Shown: positions 23,201 through 33,700 of the stretch, piece after piece
How positions within the stretch are numbered: the first letter of the stretch is position 1
How the letters are laid out: every line of letters begins with the position of its first letter
Source of the DNA: Limnomonas spitsbergensis
Taxonomy: Eukaryota; Chlorophyta; Chlorophyceae; Chlamydomonadales
DNA length: 64,000 nt
Reading direction: 5' to 3'
Assembly: GCA_037349105.1 (NCBI GenBank)
Contig: JAYJMM010000032.1
Location: forward strand, 1,640,501 to 1,704,500
The notes under the pieces: generated by a model
Told to the model about the DNA's origin: nothing
The model's database searches: none
Seen by the model: only the letters and a program-made list of their open reading frames with translations
Position numbers and translations under genes: made by a program

Positions 23201-26200
23201 TCCAAATTCGTCAACAGAATTTCTAAATGCAGGTTGCAGTGAGTGACAAAAGTCCCTCGTAGAACCGAGGTTGCGCATGCTTGAGCTCCTTCCTGCCCCC
23301 CCCCCCTCCCCTCTCACATTGGTCGTTGGTTGATGCTCAGCCACAGAGTCCACCAGTGGGTTGCCGGTGCGGGTGTGCTTCAGGAACAGTCCACGCACAC
23401 GCAAAGAGATAGGTCCAAAGTGGCCTGACTGTGGAGGAGGAAGAGGAGGAGGAGGAGGAGTAAAACATGTTTAGTTGGATACATATGAACATTCTAGATT
23501 TCCCTGATGCACGACCCCGCATCATAAATGACAACGCGATGCGCATGTCTTGCCACTCCAATTTTTATACGAAGGGGGATGAAAAACTGGAGCTATATGG
23601 ATATAGCCCCAAATTTTACTACTTCCAAATTCACACAATTGCGAAAGCTTCATTGCACATTATTTACACCCAATCCCCAGTACCCTCCTGTATCCTCCGT
23701 ACCCTCCCCTATCCCCCCAGTAGTCTCCTATGCTCTCCCATACCCTTCCGCCTTTCCCCGCCATCTCAAAAGTACCCTCCCGTACCCCCCCCCCCCATAC
23801 TCTCCCATTCCCTCCCGCACCCCCTCCCTGTACTTTCCAAAGTGGAGATAATGTGCAGTGTGTTTCAAATATTTGCCCACCAGCTACAAGGACAGCCCCA
23901 TGGCAATAACAGAGCAATTTCCCAGCAACACATACATGCACAGACAGCGGGGGAAATGTCCTGTGCTTCAAACATAAAAGGCAGTGTTTGCCCACCTGAA
24001 GCAGCATGGACAAGCCCATCGCAGCCACTGCTCCTCCTCCCAGCAACACGCTGATTTGCAGTTGGCGGTACTTGGAGGTGCCTGCAGCGATGCCCTGCCG
24101 CTTAGCCAGCAGATCCACCAGTCCGAAGATCTAGATCCAAAGAAGGGAGGGTCAACATCTGGATCATGTCAACGTATAAATCATGAAGATGTACCAGTAG
24201 ATCATGAATATCTTGAGCCACACAAGATGGACATCAGCGGTCAGATTGAAATCTCAAGAGGTCTCTCCTTAGACCTCCTGGACTGATGCCCCCCCGTTAG
24301 CGGTGGCAGATCATACCCTAGTGCCGCCTCCCTTGCTCGACCCGCACACTGCACCAAATGCTTCAAGCATGCACATGTTTCATATCAAATAAAACCCCTC
24401 TCCTCTACACCTGTTCAGCTATCACACCACCAGAACTCCAGAAAAGCAGCAGAAGAGCTCCGTTTTCCTATCCTGACAGCCAGGCTTCACTTACACTTTC
24501 CCCAGATTCTTCAGCAACCAGAGCTTCTGTACCTTTCATAACTCAAAATCGTTGTATATTCTGGATTTTCGAATTTGTCCTCTCCCAACTACCGTACCTG
24601 GTAGGCCACGAATACAGCCAGAGGCGCAATCTGCTCCAAGGACTTGAGCGGGGTCCATGCAACCACAGGCACCTGAGGGATTTCAAGGCATGGAGGTCAC
24701 AGAAATGGGCACTTTTCTTGGACAACGGAGAAGTCCTTGGGGCTTGAGCAGGGTCCATGCAACCACAAGCACCTGACGGGCTTTGTGAATTAAGGAGCTT
24801 CCCTTGGACACGTGGGAGGTTCATGGGCTTGAGCAGTGTTCATACAACCACTAGGGACCTCCAGGTTTTAAGGCTTGAGGGAACCTTCCTTAGGCAACTT
24901 GGAGGTTCACTTGATGAATACATCTCTATGGCGCATACATCACCCAAACGGGCTCATAAATTTGCTTGTCAACACCAGCAACTCAATTGCCAGGGTGTTG
25001 TTGCTATAACAGTGGTGTGGATGGGAAGATAATTAGAGTGGGAGGACAAGGAGTCAAAATGTACACCCGGAGGCAGCCTGCTGCACACACACACCGCGGC
25101 ACAAACCCTTTGTTTTCAAACATGGGGTGTTCAGAGGTTCACACTTTCCCTACAATGGCTAAGCTATCTGTCAATCCTACTGATGACACGCATATTGCTG
25201 AAATAGTTACGAAAACAAGCAGGTTGGAGGGTTCAGTTTCCGGTTCACAACATGAGCCACACAGCACCGCGTGAGCAGTGGCAGCCTGTTGAATAGTTTT
25301 CGGTCATCTGATATTGTTTGGACATCACAACCCGGAGACAGTTCCATGCCAGCACTGCAAGACATTCCACATGGCATGGCAAACATATGACAACCCGCAT
25401 GGCACGATACCCTCGTAAGAGCCACACCATTGTATGGCACATGGAATGACATTTGCATGGCAGCTCACTATGCATGGTTGCATGCCATGCAACCACGCAA
25501 CAGCCCCATGGTGTGATACCCACATGGCATGACATACAAAGGACATAGCATGCCCATGGCGATTCACAGGGCCGAACCAACATAAGAGGCTACATGAGGG
25601 TTCAGTTTCCGGTTCACAACATGAGCCACACAGCACCGCGTGAGCAGTGGCAGCCTGTTGAATGGTTTTCGGTCATCTGATATTGTTTGGACATTACAAC
25701 CCAGAGACAGTGCCATGCCAGCACTGCAAGACATTCCACATGGCATGGCAAACATATGACAACCCGCATGGCACGATACCCTCGTAAGAGCCACACCATT
25801 GTACGGCACATGGCGTACGAGAACCGGCGTACGAGGTAAAGCCTTCCCCGAGAAAGAGGGACTAAAGAAAAAAAAAAAATCTGGCCCCTGCAGATTTTTT
25901 TTTTTTCTTTAGTCCCTCTTTCTCGGGGAAGGCTTTACCTCGTACGCCGGTTCTCGTACGCCGGACCTCGTAGGCCCGGTCCGGCCTACGAGGACGGGAT
26001 TCATATGTATTTAAAATATAAACATATAAATCGCTATTTGGTAATTCATAAAGAATTCGAAAGAAAATTAACCTAATATCTGCTATATTTCCTTTTTTGT
26101 GATGGCATATGCATGGCAGCTCACTATGCATGGTTGCATGCCATGCAACCACGCAACAGCCCCATGGTGTGATACCCACATGGCATGACATACAAAGGAC

Positions 26201-28985
26201 ATAGCATGCCCATGGCGATTCACAGGGCAGAACCAACATAAGAGGCTACATGAGGGTTCAGTTTCCGGTTCACAACATGAGCCACACAGCACCGCGTGAG
26301 CAGTGGCAGCCTATTGAATAGTTTTCGGTCATCTGATATTGTTTGGACATCACAACCCAGAGCCAGTTCCATGCCAGCATTGCATGACAGTCCACATGGC
26401 ATGGCAAACATATGACAACCCGCATGGCACGATAACCTAGTAAGAGCCACCATTGTACGGCACATGGCATGGCATATGCATGGTAGCTCACAATGCATGG
26501 CAACCACGCAACAGCCCCATGGTATGACACCCACATGGCGTGGCATACAAAGGACATAACACTCACATGGCAGCTCACAGGGCATGGCACAAACATAACA
26601 AGCTACATGAGGGTTCAGCTTCCGGTTCATAACATCGGCCGCATAGCACCGCGTGAGCAGTGGCAGCCTATGAATAGTTTTCGGTTATCTGATATTGTTT
26701 GGACATCATAACCCAGTTCAGGAGTAAGCTCGATGCCAGCATGGAATCCTAGTCTACATGAGTGTATGACTTAACATGGCACAAGCATAGCCACCCCCAT
26801 GACTTCTTGGCATTGGCAGGGCAAGCAGCAGGGCATCCCGCATGGCAGGCAAGCTGCGAGGCAGCCCTCATGGCATAGCAAAGTGCATGGCATCCCGCAT
26901 GGCACCGCACCTGCATAGCGCCGATTGTTCCAACGATAAAGAATATTGTGTAGGCTTTGTACACACTCGGCGAAAAGCGGCCAATCAGCAGCAGCACCGC
27001 GGCGTGCAGGCCAACCATGTTGATGACAAAGGTGTAGCCGCCCCACGCTGCGAAGGAGAATAGACACACAAGATAAGGATCAGGGCCCTGAAGGCGGCAA
27101 GCTCTAGGTCAGCAGCAAAGACTCGACTCAGAAAGGCTGACGTTTTGTAAGCAAAAACTATTGTAGGTTCAAAAAAATACAGACATGCGCATGCATGATT
27201 GAAGGGCCGTGGGATGATAGGTTGATAAATAGAAGCACGCTGGAGACCGTAGCGCATGATTTGACTAGGGCCCACAACAGCTAATGGCTGTCAACTGAAT
27301 ACACATGAGGTAGCAGCCAGGGCACCTTATCATGCTCCCTCCTAGAGCTGACTATAATATATGAATATATCCTTTGCAACCTGAAATCAGGGGTCTGCTC
27401 AAAGAGGTGAAGTATTTATTAGCTCAACATGTATTCTCAATGAGCACTGACCTGCCACCATATAGGTGTAGGCAAAGCCGGCCAACACACTGATGGGCCA
27501 CGAGGTGGCAGACCGCAAACAGCGGCACCAGGTGTAGAAGACCAGGACCATCGCAGTGACCTGAGACCCAAAGAAATGGAGTGATGGTCAGCGCATTTTC
27601 AAACACATAAGCAGCCCGTTCTGGTATAAAAATCGTATGATTTCAAGGTGGGCATGGAAAGATCATGGGCATATACGGTGTACACCCAAGGCCATGCCAC
27701 CTTGCTGAGTTGCTGCTGCGCTGGAAGAGTGAAAGGCAGCAGCAGGATGAAGATCCTTCCGCGTTCACCCATCAGGATTGAATACCATGTTTTTTGCATC
27801 AACAACTGCCTGTAGTTTCTACTGACTGACTGACTGACTTAAGGGGGAAGTCCAGAAAGGAGCAAATGGTAGTAGGACTGACAGTGGCTTAAGATTGATG
27901 GGAGCTAACGTCAAAATGTTCCGGCCACAGTGGGAGGATCCCTTCTTCCATGCCCCAGTGCGCACACAGGCGTATATGCCGGCCTTGCTTAATCCAAAGC
28001 ACACCAACAGGCGCATGACAGCTGGCGCCCGCAGGCTGGCGTCATACGGTTCAGGACATAATGAGGGTGGCGGCTGTCAGCCCAAGTCAGACCAACCCAC
28101 AGCAGCTATATTGAGCTGTTAGCTGTCGTGCCAAATCATCTTGATGAAGCTGTAGACCTGCCCAACAGGAATCAAGACAGGCATAGTGCGCCCCACCCCA
28201 GCTGGGATGTTCCTGGAGGACCCAACATGGTGATCACTGCACTCACAGCGATGCTCTCATTGTCGTAGCCACCTCCCGCCGAGCGCATGATGTGCGCTGG
28301 TATGATGGCCATGATGAGAGCCGCTGCAGGTGCGGCAGAGGGGATGCCAGAGCACTCTGCTGCCAGCCATCCCGTCAGGACGGAGGCCAGGCCACCAAAC
28401 CAAGTAGGCACAAAGACGCAGATGTCATTCAGGGACATGCCCAAGTCCAGGCTCTGAGGCAGGATTCGATTGAGCAGGTGCCATACACCGACGGACGTCA
28501 GTTGCATGCCGGGGAAGATGGTCGTCCCCACAGGTCGTCCGAGCGGATACCAAGATTTGTGATCGAACCAAGTGAAAAACTTCTGAATGCCGTTCTCGAA
28601 GAGATATCGCGTGGCAGCATAGTTGAACCACGGGTCAAATTCTGCAAAGAAGAGAGAAAGAAAGATTGCATTGCCGTGGTGGTTAGAGGAATGAGGTGAG
28701 TAACAATAGGCGCGGTCGACCCCTTTTTCCCTTTTTCGCCCCAGCTCACTTCCTGTGGCTTGGTAGCCTGGTCCCCGGTTTCACACCGATCATTGTATCA
28801 TGCATTAGACTGGCGCACTCACCGTGGATCAGACGTCCATACTCCTTGATCGCAAACATCCTGATCTCATATGCCATCCAGAACGCAACGGCCATGACGG
28901 CAGCGCGAAACCCGAAGGTTACCACGCTCTTTACCGTGATCATGTTGCCAAGTTCTGAACTGTGCAACACACCGCAGTAGATCAT
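17257..28985 (-). CDS. STT3: Oligosaccharyltransferase catalytic subunit STT3
   Basis: Eighteen exons, all phases consistent: 28985-28823, 28641-28247, 27560-27452, 27047-26911, 24672-24598, 24130-23996, 23428-23318, 23081-22933, 22397-22299, 21954-21887, 21452-21257, 20833-20738, 20256-20110, 19749-19572, 19301-19210, 18614-18470, 18300-18209, 17353-17257 (TAG). The product is 827 aa. It transfers the lipid-linked glycan to Asn-X-Ser/Thr in the ER lumen. Visible signatures: EFDPWFNY at 55-62, YDNE at 180-183, the flexible-loop motif SVAEHQPTT at 366-374 and the catalytic WWDYGYQI at 627-634. Many hydrophobic segments come first, then a soluble C-terminal domain. A Ser/Pro/Lys linker (exon 11) separates the last membrane segments. 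The C-terminal SPHIARIGNSVY and CPGQYPP stretches recall protist-type STT3s, from memory. The ATG at 28985 follows an in-frame TGA at 29012-29010. Confidence 0.96.
19468..19652 (-). repeat. Duplicated end of STT3 exon 14 inside the following intron
   Basis: Plus-strand 19468-19521 (AGGTGCTTGCACAGCTCTTG and onward) is a diverged copy of exon sequence 19599-19652, about 131 bp away. The exon-end donor itself is no longer recognisable in the copy. Confidence 0.75.
21960..22075. repeat. Short tandem repeat beside an STT3 acceptor
   Basis: About four diverged copies of a unit near 30 bp, GACAGGTGCACACAAATGGG, lie immediately upstream (minus sense) of the acceptor of STT3 exon 10. Confidence 0.75.
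24640..24870 (-). repeat. Acceptor-spanning copies before STT3 exon 5
   Basis: On the minus strand CCTCAG-GTGCCTGTGGTTGC (true acceptor, exon start 24672) is preceded by CGTCAG-GTGCTTGTGGTTGC at about 24771 and a more decayed copy near 24850. Each copy includes about 35 bp of exon sequence (..TGGACCC.GCTCAAG). Confidence 0.85.
25229..26735. repeat. 360-bp satellite, about 3.3 copies, in STT3 intron 4
   Basis: Copies begin at 25229, 25594, 26254 and 26611 with TTCAG(T/C)TTCCGGTTCA and share TTTTCGGT.ATCTGATATTG. They are rich in the palindromic tetramers CATG/GCATGC. The second copy is split by a separate insert at about 25812-26100. Confidence 0.92.
25812..26100. mobile_element. Palindromic insert, organelle-like or MITE-like
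   Basis: A perfect inverted repeat, 25812-25883 versus 25891-25962 (72-bp arms, 7-nt loop), is followed by a second hairpin (25966-25993, CCTCGTAGGCC/GGCCTACGAGG) and about 100 bp of very AT-rich DNA. The insert interrupts copy 2 of the 360-bp satellite after GTACGGCACATGG; the satellite resumes near 26101. Volvocalean organelle genomes are known for such GC-rich hairpins in AT-rich DNA, so a nuclear copy of organelle DNA is one explanation; a foldback element is the other. Confidence 0.85.
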
Positions 28986-30700
28986 GCAAGGGACAGGTTC
29001 AGCTACACTTCAGCTACACATTAGCTACAAATCTAGATCAGGGGGGAGGGACACATGTGGGCAGAGATCAGTCAGATTTGGCCCCGCCGATTCCTGCTCG
29101 CAAGTCTTTGGCCGAAATTTCGCATTACTCAACTTCATTACTAAAATTTAACACATGTTAGCCATATGGTGTATGCTAGCTGTTTATCATGCAAGCATGT
29201 TACGATCACTTTAAATGGTGGCAACAGCATAGGTTTTATCCAGGGGTCTCATCGGAAGCTACCGGTATGCGTTGTTCACTTGCGTAACAAATGACCCGGA
29301 CCTCACACTACCTTTCCAGAGGGCACCTGGGCTGAATTTGTTATAGCTTCATATGCACTGCTTCGTTTAGCATTCCACAGCTACAATTCAGCTACACTGT
29401 AACCTACAATAAAGAGCTGGTGAAGCGATAAGCTTTCGTGCTCAGGTGACCAAGGCCGGGCAAGATTTTATCGCAATGAATCCTTTGTTGGCTGCCTGGT
29501 TTCTGATGGTGTTCTGGCTTGGTCTAAAGTAAACACTTTTTAGGGGGTAGTCTAGTTGGCTGAACTGTCTATCTTCTATGTCCCGGAAAAGAAAGGTACA
29601 TGAGAATGCTACTCCGCTTCACATGCCGGTATATGCAACTTTGCCCGGGTCCCCTCAGACTCTTTCTCTTCAGATGACCGATTTATAGGCTGTGATTCGA
29701 GAGTGCTCGGGTTCTTACCAGCACCAGTGTTCAGTGCTGCACTGTCACAGATGAATGCCCCCTAAACACATCTAGGGTGCTGAACGGCTAGTGGCCGTCG
29801 GCGTTTTTGTTCTCAGGTGCCTTCTTTGCACAGCTCAAAACAAAAAGGTTCTGAGTTATGGCACTTCATGCCTTCCACAGGTTATCCACATCACAGATTT
29901 TCATTAATCAATCCGCTGCCCTTCTCAATGCTAATTACAAAACAAGCCTTTCAACAGTTCCGTGCCCAATAAAATGTTACAGGGTTAATGCCCAAACACC
30001 AAATTGTTTTTGTCCTTACACCACTATGTGCTTATTGCTGCCTGCTGCTAAAAGAGGAAGCAGCTAATCATAATTCCAAAGGAATGAGTGCGTCATTAAC
30101 AAAACAGCGCAAACAGACAGACACTCGTGCCAATCTCGTGCCCGTCATAATGAAACAAATACTAACAAAAAACAGATCCATTACAGACTGGTGCAGACCT
30201 TTTGCAGGTGTCCATGCAGTGTGCTTTGAAGCCATGCATCGTGACACCCACACGCGCACCACCAATTGTGTTTCGGGCAGCACGCTTAGCCCTTTTCAAA
30301 CAGGCACTATCGCCGGATGTCCCGTCGCAGGTTCTCCCTCCCCCCCCCAGCAAGCCCACAATACAGCAGGGGATGCAGTTCAGAGGGACAGAGCCAGGTG
30401 TGCAGTCATGCAGCAGAAACATATCCACAAGCATCTGTCCACATCCTGGGGTCAACCACCAGTCCATCCCTTATAAATGCCAGTTTCAAGCACAAAATCC
30501 CCACCCAGTCACCCACACCCTTAACCCACCCAGCCTGCACCTTTTAACTCACACCTCATCAAAAGCGAAGCCCACCCCATCTCCTCAGATCTCAACTCCA
30601 AGACCCTCTCCCTGTACAGCAACCTGAACGCCACAGTTTCAAAAACCATTCTTAGCGTTGCAGCAGCAGCTCCCTCCTCCGCTTGCATGCCGTCCATGCT
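28986..30700. other. Intergenic region between the transporter and STT3
   Basis: Both flanking genes run on the minus strand, so this holds the 3' UTR of the transporter and the promoter/5' UTR of STT3. No coding exon is apparent. AT-richer than neighbouring exons. Confidence 0.5.
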
Positions 30701-33700
30701 CTACGCCGCAGCGGGGAACAGCTCCTGCTTCCGCACTTCCCGGCTGTTCTCAGGCAGCAGCCACGGCAGGGCAACCAATGTGCCCGTGGCCACAGCAGCA
30801 CTGGCCGCGAAGGCCAATGTGGCGCCGTTTGAGTGCCAGATAGAGCCAAACACACAGTTGGCTGACATGGCAATAACGGCCATGACAGTGTAATAGATAC
30901 CGAAGGCGGTCCCGCGCAGGTGTGCTGGCGCTTGACCCACAACAATGCTCAGCAGCGGCCCATTCATGACACCTGGGGCACAGCAGCCAGACAAGTTTTC
31001 AAATTCAAATTCAAATTAAGTTGCGGATGTGAGTCGTGACAGGTTTGCTGAGCTGGCATGACATGTGCAGCTGTGAAGCCTCCGTTAAGGACGGCTGTGG
31101 GTTATCCGGATCCGGGTTCAAATGACCTAAGGGTTGAGGGTCATAGACAGTGGTGTGCCATTGCGCCGTGATTCAAAACCCATAAAGCAATTACTGAACC
31201 TTACTGGTGAAGCAGCTAAATGAGCCCTAAGATAGCAGTGACTGATACTCAGCTACGTAATTCAGCCACTGTAAGGACCGTAGTTGGCACAGCGCTGGTT
31301 ATGTACCAAGTTAAGTAACTCACCGATGTGAACACCCATGAAGGCTAAGGAGAAGAAGACGGCCCAGGGGTGGGTGCCGCTGGCCATGAGCACGAGGTCT
31401 GCTGCAATATGCGCCCCCAGGCCCACTGCAAATGTAACACGAGGGCCGTACCTGCGAGCAAGGAGATTCAAATTACATTTCGGTAACATCAGTTCCATAA
31501 AAGGAGGTACAGATTGAGCAAATTACTTGACACCCACACACTCTCCCGGATCATTGACAAACTTAACACCCTGCCCCATCCAGCCCTGCCTAGTGGCCAT
31601 GCCCCTTTTCTCATATGCCCTCATAATCGGCCCTGCCCAGTAGGTCTGCTCCCTTCACGTACTCCCACACCCATCCTTGCTCAAGGTCGTGCCACCTCTC
31701 ATCCCCATTCAAAGTTTTGAACCCCTTCAACCCTCACCCCCGCCTGCCCCTCCCACTCACTTGTCATCTAGGAGCCCCAAGGGCCATGCCGCCACGAAGA
31801 TGGTGAGAGCCAGGGCCGCAATAACCAGCGTGGACTCCGCCTTTCCAAAGCCCACCTCCATGGCCCTGGCTTCCAGCATGGACTGTATGAGCAGGGAGGG
31901 GGGGGGGAGGAGCAAAAGAATCTGTTAAGAGGCGCAAAAACAATGTGATGAACCGGCGCTGTTGGCTGCATCGGTTATGTACATGTGGGGCTAGGGTCGG
32001 CGAATCGAAGCACAAAATCATGGCATGGGCTGTAATTTAGTAATATCCATGTATTGGATGGATATTACTGATTTACTGGAAACGATAAGTATGAACCTTC
32101 ACTGACAGTACGGCGGCGACTCCTCCACACTTCAGACACCCACCTCATTGATGTGCGATGAGCAGTACAAGGCAATGACCACCAGCATGCGGTAAAAGTT
32201 GGTGCCCATGCTCCCCACGTCGTGCACAAACTTCTTGAAGTCAAAGCCCTGCCGCTGCTGCTGCTGCTGTTGCTGATGCTGCTGCTGTTGCCTCTCGCTC
32301 TCCTCCCGCGAAGACGAAGACGCCTGGCTGCCAGAGGCGATCTGTTGCTGCAACAGCTCCTCCTGTTGTTGCGCCTGCTGTTGCTTCAACAGCGCCCGCC
32401 GGTCCTCCTCCTTTTGGTGCTCAGGTCGGACGTGGCTGGGGACTAGTAGCACGAAGGCAAGACAGCTGGCCAGGCTGACTGAGGCCGCCATGGTGAAGAT
32501 GAACTGGTAGTTGTTGCCAGAGGCCTGCCAGGAGTCAAGGGATAAGGGTGTAGGGTTTAGGGTTAAGTTGCCAGAGGCCTGTCAGGGGTTAAGGGTTTAG
32601 GGTAGAGTTGTTGTCAGAGGCCTGCCAAGGGGGGGAAGGGGACTTTAAGTGAGGGGTGAAGCAGGTGTAAAACACTCAAACCCTCGAGAAACCTGAACCC
32701 TGAACCCGTCAGTGCACACCTTAACCCTGACACTCCGTGCGTGCACCTTTCTCAAATCGTCAACCCTAACCCAATCCTTTCGCACCTTCATGAGGAAGTA
32801 GGCCATGATTGCTCCCACAGCACTGCCCCACTTCCGCAGGCTCTGTGCGAATCCGAAGCAGGAGCTGCGCGTCTTCTCAGGAGCCAGGTCACTAATGAGG
32901 GCATCTCTGGGCGCTGCCTGTGGACAGGTAAGGGGACGAATGAAGCGTCAGGGTGCAGTGTCAGGGTGGAGGATGAAGCAGGGCCCCTACAGCTGTTTGC
33001 ATGCGGCTCTGCTCACAGGACACAAATGCATCATGAATAGGAGGAGGGGGTTACGGGCCAGTGTTCATTTTTCGGGACTCAGCAACATGTCAGCTTCACT
33101 CAGGCCTCAGGCCAGGGGGGCAATTTGTGGCCAGCCACGTTGCTTTCACCGCAAGTCGTGAGCCGGTCCAGGATTGCTCCCAATGGGGCCTTCGGCGGCC
33201 TGTCCAAGGTGGACTGGTGGCGGAAAAAGAAGCACTGATAGGATAATGGGCTTGCATGTCCACGCTCCGCCCGGGTCCACACCGCCCGCGCGTTCACACA
33301 CCTGCACTCCATTCGCCAGCCGGTCGATCACTTTAGACGCAAACAGCGAGCCGACCTCGGTCGCTCCGCTCATCCCAAATTTTGCCATCGCGCCCATCGC
33401 GAAGCCAACCGTGATGGCGCCCTTGCGCGACTTCATCATGTCGCTGACCACGCCGGAGAACATGCGCACAATGTAGGAGAAAGCCTCCATGAGGCCCTCA
33501 AACATCCCCATGCTGCGCATCGTCATCTTGAGCTCCGTCACCATGTAGATGGGCAGCAGCGTCTGCGACAGAGTGGGAGGTGCGAGACATACGGCTTCAG
33601 AGGGAAGCAGACCTCTGGAACACAATGAGTGAGCGAGGGAGGAAAACAGACCACGAGTGATTAGAGGGACGGAAACGGCCCCCTAAGCCCTTGATCTCTA

